From: an uncultured Ruminococcus sp.
Lineage (GTDB): Bacteria; Bacillota; Clostridia; Oscillospirales; Acutalibacteraceae
Direction: 5' to 3'
NCBI GenBank assembly: GCA_902773245.1
Contig: CACYDY010000011.1
Span: forward strand, 1-5,041
Length of the DNA: 5,041 bases
The notes beneath the pieces are model-generated. The model was not told where the DNA came from. It did no database searches and saw only the letters and a list, made by a program, of their open reading frames with translations. Positions 1 through 5,041 of this stretch are shown in pieces. How positions within the stretch are numbered: the first letter of the stretch is position 1; each line of letters begins with the position of its first letter. The position numbers and the translations under genes were made by a program.

Positions 1-2205
1 AAGTTTGATTTTTCGGAAAAAAATGTTTTGAATCTTGCCGCAGACATCGGACGAGGTATACAGGCTGCTCACAGGCTTGGAATTATTCATCGTGATATCA
101 AGCTTGACAATTTTTTTGTTGATGAATTTAATGTATACAAGCTTGGTGATTTCAATATTTCAAAAAAGACAGGCGCTGCACGAACATTTGCCGGAACACC
201 CGGTTATCTTGCGCCGGAGATATATCGGGCAAAGTCTAACGTCGATCAGGTCTATACAGGACAGGCTGATATTTATTCTTTCGGAATATGTCTTTATCAG
301 CTTATGAACGAGCTTCTGTTTCCTTTTGAGGACGAAATGGATACGGAAGAAGCTCTTGACAAAAGAATGTCCGGCGTTGATCTTTTGCCGCCCAAAAAAT
401 CATCCGCCGAGTTTTCAAAAATTATACTTAAAGCTTGTCAGTTCAAAACGGAAGACCGTTATGCAACTATTGATGAATTTTTGGCTGATGTCAATGCATT
501 GATCTATGCTTCGCCCCAGGCGGCAGCGGCGAGTGTGTACGAAAGCCGCAGGGTTTCTGTCGGTTCTTCGAATGAGATTATTAATAACAATGATCTCATT
601 CAGGAGTCAAACGAAGCCGGCTCGAAGAATGACGAAAACGCAAACTCCGATACACCGCCCGATATTCCGGATTCCCACACCAACTTGGTCAGTGTGGGCA
701 CAAAGCTCGCTGTGAGAAATGAGGACGAAGAAAACGAAAAGCAGATCTCCAACATTCAGTATAATTTAAAAGCAGACGGAGAATTTGTCGAATTCGGAAG
801 TTATCATATAGCCGTAAATAATACAAAAATGCCTCTTCGCTGGAAAATACTGACCATAGAAGAGGACAAAGCGTTGATCATAACCTTCATGGGAATTGAC
901 GTATTGAATTTTAACGATGAACAGGGAAGCTCCACATGGGAAAATTCATACATACGAAAATGGCTCAATAACGATTTTTATAACGAAGCGTTCAGTGCGT
1001 CGGAGAAACAGCTGATAGTTGAAGCTAATCTGATGAATTACAAAAACGTAGATTACAGAGTCGAAAACGGCGGTAAGACAAAAGACAATGTATTTCTTCT
1101 CAGCATAGACGAAGTGCAGAGGTTCTTTCGCTCGGACGAGCAGAGAATAGTAAAGCCTACCGCTTACGCAAAAAGTAAAGGCGTTTTTGTTGCTCCCAAC
1201 GGCAACTGTTGGTGGTGGCTGAGATCATCGGGAAACAGCGAAAGCTATGCCGCAGACGTCGACTATGGCGGAGATGTTGACACATACGGGAGCGACCGCT
1301 TCTTTGGCAGAAATTGTGTTCGCCCGGCAGTGTGGATATCGTTGGCTTTTCTGAATGAAAACAAGAGAATGACTTTCAAAGAAAGCTTTTATAATTCTCA
1401 CAGCAAGTCATTTGAATCTCCTGTCAACACTAACAAAATTCCTGACTTGGCAGTTTCCGAAGCTGCCAATACACAACCTCCGATCCCCGCTAATACCCAA
1501 TCTCCGATACCCACTGATACCAAAAAAGATAACGGAAGTGCCAAAAAAGATAACGGAAGCAAAATTCCATTGTTTAACCCGAAAAATATTTTCAAATCCA
1601 ATGCTCCGGCAAAAGCGACGGGCAAAAAAAAGGTTTTGTTCGGGAACTATTATCACGATGATTCGGTAAATGCTATACCGATACAATGGGAGGTGCTTGC
1701 TGTTGAGAAGAAACAGGCGCTGATCATCACATCATACGGTATCGAATCTATGAGGTATTCTTTCTCAAATGTTGACTGCAATTGGGAGAAAAGCTCTGTC
1801 AGACAGTGGCTGAACAATGATTTTCTTTCCTTTGCCTTTTCGGAAAAGGAGAAAAAGCTGATAAAACCTGTAACGATAAGCACCCCCGATAATCCGTATT
1901 ACAAAACAAGGGGCTGTTCAAGCACGACCGACTACATCTTTTTGTTGAGTTTGAATGAGGTAGCCGCTTATTTGCCGACTATGGAGGAAAGAATGACTGT
2001 CGGTTCTCCATATGCGCAAGGCAACGGAGCTTTTGCAGCGCCAAACGGCTGCTCGTGGTGGTGGCTGAGATCTTCCGGTCATCAGCAGGACTATGCGGCA
2101 GATGTGGATTATGGCGGTGATGTTGATTTTTATGGAAGCAGCATTACCGATTCATATAATCTGATACGTCCTGTTATGTGGGTAGATTCTAAAGTTATAA
2201 AATAA
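1..2205 (+). CDS. Hanks-type Ser/Thr protein kinase with two C-terminal DUF6273-like domains (5' partial)
   Basis: The reading frame is open from base 1 to the TAA at 2203-2205, giving 734 visible codons. The start, the glycine-rich loop, the ATP-anchoring lysine and helix C lie left of the window. Codon numbers here count from base 1. The kinase C-lobe has the catalytic loop HRDIKLDN (30-37), the metal-binding motif as DFN rather than DFG (50-52), GTPGYLAPE (about 65-73) and the helix F motif DIYSFG, and ends near codon 165. A polar, acidic, Asn-rich linker without a membrane segment runs to about 258. Two DUF6273-like domains follow at about 261-447 and 545-730. Each has W-E-x-S-x-x-R-x-WLNNDF, FLLS-x-x-EV, WWWLRSSG, YAADVDYGGDVD and a closing RP-x-x-W. 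The protein should phosphorylate Ser/Thr in the cytoplasm. A sensing or partner-binding role for the repeated domains is inference. The kinase call is firm, and the DUF6273 call is by recognition only. Confidence 0.9.
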   Translation, partial: KFDFSEKNVLNLAADIGRGIQAAHRLGIIHRDIKLDNFFVDEFNVYKLGDFNISKKTGAARTFAGTPGYLAPEIYRAKSNVDQVYTGQADIYSFGICLYQLMNELLFPFEDEMDTEEALDKRMSGVDLLPPKKSSAEFSKIILKACQFKTEDRYATIDEFLADVNALIYASPQAAAASVYESRRVSVGSSNEIINNNDLIQESNEAGSKNDENANSDTPPDIPDSHTNLVSVGTKLAVRNEDEENEKQISNIQYNLKADGEFVEFGSYHIAVNNTKMPLRWKILTIEEDKALIITFMGIDVLNFNDEQGSSTWENSYIRKWLNNDFYNEAFSASEKQLIVEANLMNYKNVDYRVENGGKTKDNVFLLSIDEVQRFFRSDEQRIVKPTAYAKSKGVFVAPNGNCWWWLRSSGNSESYAADVDYGGDVDTYGSDRFFGRNCVRPAVWISLAFLNENKRMTFKESFYNSHSKSFESPVNTNKIPDLAVSEAANTQPPIPANTQSPIPTDTKKDNGSAKKDNGSKIPLFNPKNIFKSNAPAKATGKKKVLFGNYYHDDSVNAIPIQWEVLAVEKKQALIITSYGIESMRYSFSNVDCNWEKSSVRQWLNNDFLSFAFSEKEKKLIKPVTISTPDNPYYKTRGCSSTTDYIFLLSLNEVAAYLPTMEERMTVGSPYAQGNGAFAAPNGCSWWWLRSSGHQQDYAADVDYGGDVDFYGSSITDSYNLIRPVMWVDSKVIK
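781..1341 (+). other. First DUF6273-like domain of the kinase protein
   Basis: This copy covers about codons 261-447 counted from base 1. It opens with VEFGSY, has W-E-N-S-x-I-R-K-WLNNDF from codon 313, FLLSIDEV near 365, WWWLRSSG from 404, then a loop, YAADVDYGGDVD, a second loop and VRPAVW. The second copy at 1633-2190 has the same order and nearly the same spacing, so the pair arose by duplication. DUF6273 domains are known in Firmicutes and are often compared with formylglycine-generating-enzyme or C-type-lectin-like folds. That fold relation is inference here. Confidence 0.75.
1468..1559 (+). repeat. Two short in-frame tandem repeats in the inter-domain linker
   Basis: A 24-bp unit at 1468-1491 is repeated with four mismatches at 1492-1515 and encodes NTQ-x-PIP followed by A or T, twice. 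It is followed at once by a 19-bp perfect direct repeat, 1520-1538 and 1541-1559, with a 21-bp period that encodes KKDNGS twice. Both periods are multiples of three, so a gain or loss of units changes linker length without breaking the frame. The Pro/Thr then Lys/Asn/Gly composition fits a flexible spacer between the two DUF6273-like domains. Confidence 0.85.
1633..2190 (+). other. Second DUF6273-like domain of the kinase protein
   Basis: This copy covers about codons 545-730 and reaches almost to the C-terminus. It opens with VLFGNYY, has W-E-K-S-S-V-R-Q-WLNNDF from codon 595, FLLSLNEV near 647, WWWLRSSG from 686, YAADVDYGGDVD and IRPVMW. Aligned from the first WWW codon to the closing RP-x-x-W, it has the same length as copy one with no gap. 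The loop residues differ: after SSG, HQQD replaces NSES, and the eight residues before I/V-RP are wholly different. Confidence 0.75.
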
Positions 2206-2214
2206 TCTAAAATA

Positions 2215-2252
2215 AAAGCAGATGAATAATCGGAAGGTCATTCATCTGCTTT
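2215..2252. terminator. Probable bidirectional Rho-independent terminator between convergent genes
   Basis: A perfect 13-bp inverted repeat (2215-2227 and 2240-2252, arm AAAGCAGATGAAT) encloses a 12-base loop. Reading plus, the hairpin ends in CTTT and is followed by GTTGTTTG, and it lies 9 bases past the kinase stop. Reading minus, it is followed by TATTTTAGATTATTTT, and its first arm is the last codons of the recombinase gene. It can therefore serve both genes. The T-tracts are interrupted, so strength is uncertain. Confidence 0.8.
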
Positions 2253-3239
2253 GTTGTTTGAATTATTATTTGATTTTTTCGTTATGTTTCCGAGCGGATT
2301 TGCTTTTGTTGCGTTTTCAAGCTGAGAATCCGAGATATGTGTATAGATCTCTGTTGTACCCAAGTTTTCGTGTCCGAGTATTTCTTTTAAAATACGAATG
2401 TCAACCTTGCCGTACTGATACATCAGCGTAGCGGCGGTGTGCCTTAATTTGTGAACAGAGTACCCCTGTCCGTCGAGACCTATCTTCTTCAAATATTTGT
2501 TTATCATGAGCTGAACTGTTTTGGGACTCAGCCGGTTGTTTTGTCTGCTGATGAATAGGGCATATTTGTCTTTAACTCCGTTGACAGGTCTGACCTTCAT
2601 GTATTCTTCGATAGCGTCGGTGCAGGCTTTGTTGAGGTAAATTGTTCGCTCCTTGTTGCCCTTGCCGATTATTCTGAGTTTTCCGTCAACTATATTGTTG
2701 TAATTTATTGAACAAAGCTCCGAAAGACGCATTCCGCAGTTGAGGAAAAGTATTAATATGCAGTAGTCACGTTCTTTAAACTGCCCGTCAACTGCATTCA
2801 GCAGGGCATAGCACTGTTCGAGTGAAAGATATTTTGGCAGTCGTTTTCCGGCTTTCGGCTGTTCAAGGCTTTCAATAGGGTTAACGTCAAGAATCATTTT
2901 TCTGTTGGTAATATACTTAAAAAACGATCTCAAAGATGAAACCTTTCTTGCTCTTGTTCCGGGAGAATTGTTTCTTGACTGCTGCAAAAACAGCATATAT
3001 TTGTATGCGTCGTCAAGAGTTACGCTTTTTATCAGTTCGAGATCAATGTCTTTTATGTCAATTGTATCCCATTCGGTGTCTTTTTCAACAATTCCTCTTG
3101 CTTGTTTTAAGTATCGGAAAAAGGTTCTCAAATCGTAAAAATATTCTGTAACGGTTTTTTGTGATCTTACTTTAACGGTGCTTTCATACAGAAGATAATC
3201 ATAGATTATCGGAGGGGATTCCTCAAAAGGATTTACCAT
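2238..3239 (-). CDS. Xer-like tyrosine recombinase/integrase
   Basis: This complete 333-residue protein should cut and rejoin DNA at specific sites through a covalent 3'-phosphotyrosine intermediate. Residues about 13-112 form the N-terminal core-binding (SAM-like) domain. Residues about 130-310 form the catalytic domain. The full active site is visible: R171 in GMRLSEL, K193 in GKGNKER, H263 and R266 in HKLRH, H290 in LGHENL and the nucleophile Y299 in TEIYTH. The length is slightly above the roughly 300 of XerC/XerD because of an acidic insertion near residues 50-75 and an Asn-rich tail. The start at 3239 is backed by AAAGGAG eight bases upstream. The sequence resembles a stand-alone recombinase common in Clostridia and usually annotated XerC. 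No excisionase, relaxase or phage gene is nearby, so a housekeeping Xer role is more likely than integration of an element, but the target site is unknown. Confidence 0.95.
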   Translation of the reverse strand: MVNPFEESPPIIYDYLLYESTVKVRSQKTVTEYFYDLRTFFRYLKQARGIVEKDTEWDTIDIKDIDLELIKSVTLDDAYKYMLFLQQSRNNSPGTRARKVSSLRSFFKYITNRKMILDVNPIESLEQPKAGKRLPKYLSLEQCYALLNAVDGQFKERDYCILILFLNCGMRLSELCSINYNNIVDGKLRIIGKGNKERTIYLNKACTDAIEEYMKVRPVNGVKDKYALFISRQNNRLSPKTVQLMINKYLKKIGLDGQGYSVHKLRHTAATLMYQYGKVDIRILKEILGHENLGTTEIYTHISDSQLENATKANPLGNITKKSNNNSNNKADE

Positions 3240-3247
3240 TTGGACTT

Positions 3248-3254
3248 CTCCTTT
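3248..3254 (-). promoter_or_regulatory. Ribosome binding site of the tyrosine recombinase
   Basis: The minus strand reads AAAGGAG, followed by eight bases and ATG at 3239. This is a near-ideal Shine-Dalgarno sequence at good spacing and fixes the start codon. Confidence 0.9.
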
Positions 3255-3324
3255 CGGTTTGATTTTATGCTAACAATAATTTAATTCATTTGTTGCAATG
3301 TACTGCCCATGGGATCTACTCTTT

Positions 3325-3353
3325 ATTATAACCCATTTGTTTCATAATTGCAA
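3325..3353 (-). promoter_or_regulatory. Predicted vegetative (sigma-A type) promoter of the recombinase
   Basis: On the minus strand TTGCAA (3348-3353) and a perfect TATAAT (3325-3330) are separated by exactly 17 bases. Transcription would start near 3318 and give a leader of about 80 bases. The leader carries an 8-bp palindrome CCCATGGG (3306-3313) and a second TTGCAAT (3293-3299) matching the one at the -35 box. Whether these bind a regulator is not known. Confidence 0.75.
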
Positions 3354-3415
3354 TATTAAAAAACAGCCTTAGTATAGACTTAGATGAAACCGGACAAAAG
3401 AATGCTTTGATGAAA

Positions 3416-3450
3416 CAGTAAAATAACCGCCTTGAGTGATCAAGACGGTT
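3416..3450 (-). terminator. Rho-independent terminator of the dockerin-protein gene
   Basis: Read on the minus strand, AACCGTCTTGA pairs with TCAAGGCGGTT over 11 bp with one G-U wobble and a four-base TCAC loop (3425-3450). It is followed by ATTTTACTG (3424-3416). It begins 8 bases after the stop codon at 3459-3461 and separates this gene from the recombinase promoter downstream. Confidence 0.85.
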
Positions 3451-3458
3451 AGAAAAGT

Positions 3459-4781
3459 TTATCGAGCTGTGCGTGTTGGTAATCCAAACTGTTGAACATC
3501 GTACAGCGGATACAGTCTGTGTACATAATACTGTACAGATTCGAGTTCTACAGACGATCTGAGAGCAATCAGCGAATCCAGTGAGTCAACCGAGCCGTCC
3601 TGATTTACGTCAAAGAAAACGTTCCATTCCTTACGTTCAAGACCTACAGATGATCTCAAAATTCTCAGTGCATCTTCCGAAGTAAAATCAAATTCATTAG
3701 TTTCATCGCTTTCGCATTTGAATATGGAGATGTCCCACCAGTCCACGCTCTTGATCACATCACCATGGTAAGTAACAAAAGGTTTAAGCTTAGACATCGG
3801 CATCAAACAATAAATTTTCTTATTTTCACCATACTCAAACATCGGTTGATTTTGTACCAGGTAACCGCCTTCGAATATTACCCAATTTGATAAATATTTG
3901 TAATCTTTGTATTTGTTACCGCTGATTTTATATGAAGAATTGTCCGAACCCGTATCGGAGCATGGTTCTGTAAATACAGTATCGCCTACTTCAACACATA
4001 CGGGTATTACTCCGTCGTAATTATTCGGCTGGTTATTTAACTCGTAATTAAACCTGTCTGTGTATTTGTCATAGCGAAATTCAATTGTCATTTCCGTAAA
4101 TAATTCCAACAAATAAATATAGTTGACATTATCATTCGCCGCTGCTTTGGCTATATCGGCTTTTGTCAGGGAAAGTTTAAATTCGGGCTTTGTATCCTGT
4201 ATCTTAATGATATCTTCTTGTGAAATGTTTAATCCCAATGAATCCAGGTATTGAGAGTTATACTCATCAAAAAACTCTTTTCTCACTTCGAACTCTGCTT
4301 TAAGGAAAATTTTTTGTTTTTTGTTGATAACCCGATCCTTCACCCAAAGATCTTTTGTTTGTATTCTTAATGATTCGTAATGCGGATTGGTTTCGGGTAT
4401 TTCGCCGACAAGCTGTTCCTCATCTTCTTCGGACCATTTTGCAAGCTCTGCGTTGAATTCTTCCTCGGAGCATGAATATGTATTCTCGGCAGTCAACCCC
4501 GTTCTGTTATAGATTTCCTGTGCGATTTGAGCCGAGTGTTCGTCGGTTGTTTTCATATATACAATACATTCGAATTTCTCATTATCGTCGGCTTTGTTAA
4601 GTCGGTCAGCGAAATCACTGTTGCCGATAAGACCCTCATGATACCACAATTTGCAGACCCAAGGCTGATTGCTGAAATCAGATGTGGCGGCGGTGTCAGC
4701 GGCGTATGCAGGTACTGACGACAACAGCATTACCGCTGCGGTAACGGCTGCAATTAATTGTTTTAATCCCTTTTTTAGCAT
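3459..4781 (-). CDS. Secreted protein with C-terminal dockerin-like module, function unknown
   Basis: This encodes 440 residues. The start at 4781 is chosen because AAAAGGAGG lies eight bases upstream and it gives a clean signal peptide: Lys-rich start (K3, K4, K7), hydrophobic core about 9-22, and cleavage expected after A27 in AYA-A. The body (about 30-350) matches no family I can name. It begins as an alpha/beta-looking stretch (FECIVYMKTTDEHSAQIAQEI, 70-90), then a charged helical region (about 105-215). This recalls other secreted ruminococcal proteins with a similar N-terminal layout, which is inference. The C-terminal module (about 364-414) looks like a type I dockerin: a degenerate first half, FTSEDALRILRSSVGLE, then a canonical calcium loop DVNQDGSVDSLD (D391, N393, D395, D402) and helix SLIALRSSVELE. 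A dockerin would attach the protein to a cohesin on the cell surface or a scaffold. No catalytic domain is recognisable. The tail after the dockerin is about 26 residues, ending TRTAR. Confidence 0.85.
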   Translation of the reverse strand: MLKKGLKQLIAAVTAAVMLLSSVPAYAADTAATSDFSNQPWVCKLWYHEGLIGNSDFADRLNKADDNEKFECIVYMKTTDEHSAQIAQEIYNRTGLTAENTYSCSEEEFNAELAKWSEEDEEQLVGEIPETNPHYESLRIQTKDLWVKDRVINKKQKIFLKAEFEVRKEFFDEYNSQYLDSLGLNISQEDIIKIQDTKPEFKLSLTKADIAKAAANDNVNYIYLLELFTEMTIEFRYDKYTDRFNYELNNQPNNYDGVIPVCVEVGDTVFTEPCSDTGSDNSSYKISGNKYKDYKYLSNWVIFEGGYLVQNQPMFEYGENKKIYCLMPMSKLKPFVTYHGDVIKSVDWWDISIFKCESDETNEFDFTSEDALRILRSSVGLERKEWNVFFDVNQDGSVDSLDSLIALRSSVELESVQYYVHRLYPLYDVQQFGLPTRTAR

Positions 4782-4789
4782 GAAATTAT

Positions 4790-4798
4790 CCTCCTTTT
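4790..4798 (-). promoter_or_regulatory. Ribosome binding site of the dockerin-protein gene
   Basis: The minus strand reads AAAAGGAGG, eight bases before ATG at 4781. It decides between this start and an in-frame TTG at 4829, which has no such site and would bury the signal peptide behind 16 charged and polar residues. Its upstream A-run belongs to the 11-bp tandem repeat described next. Confidence 0.92.
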
Positions 4799-4816
4799 GG
4801 TAATATTTTGGTAATA
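4795..4816 (-). repeat. Perfect 11-bp tandem repeat abutting the ribosome binding site
   Basis: On the plus strand TTTTGGTAATA occurs at 4795-4805 and again, with no gap, at 4806-4816. On the transcript this is TATTACCAAAA twice, running straight into GGAGG. A further partial copy (TATTATTACC) precedes it on the minus strand. Confidence 0.9.
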
Positions 4817-4908
4817 ATACCGTTGACAATTTTTAGTAATGAAATTTTATTATTTTTCAGGGAATAAAAACTATTTTTTTAGAATTTTGTGAAAAACTTA
4901 TTACTATT

Positions 4909-4937
4909 ATAATAACATTCATTTATCAAAATGTCAA
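4909..4937 (-). promoter_or_regulatory. Predicted promoter of the dockerin-protein gene
   Basis: The minus strand has a perfect TTGACA (4932-4937) and, after exactly 17 bases, TATTAT (4909-4914). A perfect TATAAT overlaps it at 4906-4911 but would need a 20-base spacer. Transcription would start near 4902, leaving an AT-rich leader of about 120 bases before the ATG. Confidence 0.7.
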
Positions 4938-4990
4938 TGTTATTTCACATTGCGCATGGAAATCAACTTTCTTTAAGAGAATAATAATTA

Positions 4991-5041
4991 AAGTTTTTGC
5001 CCCGCTTTTTTCAAAAAGCGGGCAGGTTCCAAGGGCAGCGC
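4991..5041. repeat. GC-rich hairpin element, truncated by the window edge
   Basis: CCCGCTTTTT (5001-5010) and AAAAAGCGGG (5013-5022) form a perfect 10-bp inverted repeat with a two-base centre. It is followed by CAGGTTCC and then AAGGGCAGCGC, which looks like the first part of a second hairpin (GGGC...GCCC) cut off at 5041. The sharp shift from AT-rich leader to this GC-rich palindromic text, and its wording, recall intergenic repeats scattered through Ruminococcus-like genomes. Its repeat status is inference. It could also end transcription of a gene to the right, but neither strand gives a good T-run next to the stem. Confidence 0.55.

Noticed and set aside
28..30. TTG at 28 as the start of the kinase gene
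   Set aside because: The frame is open to base 1, the catalytic loop already begins at codon 30, and no ribosome binding site precedes it. The gene plainly starts outside the window.
1398..1686. Minus-strand open frames opposite the linker repeats
   Set aside because: Their low-complexity translations mirror the repeats on the plus strand, and they have no ribosome binding site or family motif. They are shadows of the kinase gene.
1234..2166. A complete diversity-generating retroelement
   Set aside because: There is no reverse transcriptase, accessory gene or template repeat in the window, and the silent differences between the two copies are not restricted to template adenines.
2905..3151. 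Plus-strand open frames inside the recombinase gene
   Set aside because: They lie wholly within a well-supported catalytic gene on the other strand and show no motif.
3287..3354. Short repeats CATTTGTT (3287, 3334) and TTGCAAT (3293, 3348) as recombinase sites or an invertible promoter
   Set aside because: They are direct, not inverted, only 7-8 bp long, and fall in AT-rich DNA. TTGCAA is also self-complementary. I found no convincing recombination core.
3383..3416. Direct repeat GATGAAAC (3383-3390 and 3409-3416) as an operator or array
   Set aside because: There are only two 8-bp copies 26 bp apart, with no further units. This is neither a CRISPR array nor a supportable binding site.
4782..4829. 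In-frame TTG at 4829 as the start of the dockerin protein, adding 16 residues
   Set aside because: It has no ribosome binding site, its codons run through the real Shine-Dalgarno sequence, and it would put a charged extension ahead of a textbook signal peptide.
4823..4853. Plus-strand TTGACA with a TATTAT-like box downstream
   Set aside because: The best -10 gives a 19-base spacer, no plus-strand gene follows in the window, and the DNA is so AT-rich that chance matches are expected.

Overview
The window looks like a chromosomal segment of a gut-type Clostridia bacterium, most likely Ruminococcus or a close relative in the Oscillospiraceae. This rests on the AT-rich intergenic DNA, strong AAAGGAG(G) ribosome binding sites, a dockerin-like module with the 'LRSSVGLE' helix typical of ruminococcal proteins, and DUF6273-type domains with the 'WWWLRSSG' signature. 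The genus is inferred by recognition, not by a search.

Layout. (1) Bases 1-2205, plus strand: the 3' part of a large gene whose start lies left of the window. It encodes the C-lobe of a Hanks-type Ser/Thr protein kinase, a polar linker, and two tandem DUF6273-like domains joined by a short Pro/Thr/Lys repeat linker. (2) Bases 2215-2252: a perfect 13-bp hairpin that probably terminates transcription from both sides. (3) Bases 2238-3239, minus strand: a complete Xer-like tyrosine recombinase with every catalytic residue, its own ribosome binding site and a near-consensus promoter. (4) Bases 3240-3458: the intergenic region, holding that promoter and a terminator for the next minus-strand gene. 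I see nothing else convincing between about 3354 and 3415. (5) Bases 3459-4781, minus strand: a secreted 440-residue protein with a signal peptide, an unclassified body and a C-terminal dockerin-like module. (6) Bases 4782-5041: an AT-rich leader with an 11-bp tandem repeat against the ribosome binding site, a promoter, and at the right edge a GC-rich hairpin element that is cut off by the window.

The three genes do not form one operon. The kinase and the recombinase converge. The recombinase and the dockerin protein point the same way but are separated by a terminator and a fresh promoter. No shared pathway is evident.

The most interesting item is the kinase. It appears to be a cytoplasmic signalling protein whose two repeated C-terminal domains keep an identical framework ('WWWLRSSG', 'YAADVDYGGDVD') around loops that differ strongly. 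That pattern suggests a pair of ligand-recognition domains wired to a kinase. The window contains no reverse transcriptase or template repeat, and silent differences between the two copies argue against both having been written recently from one template.
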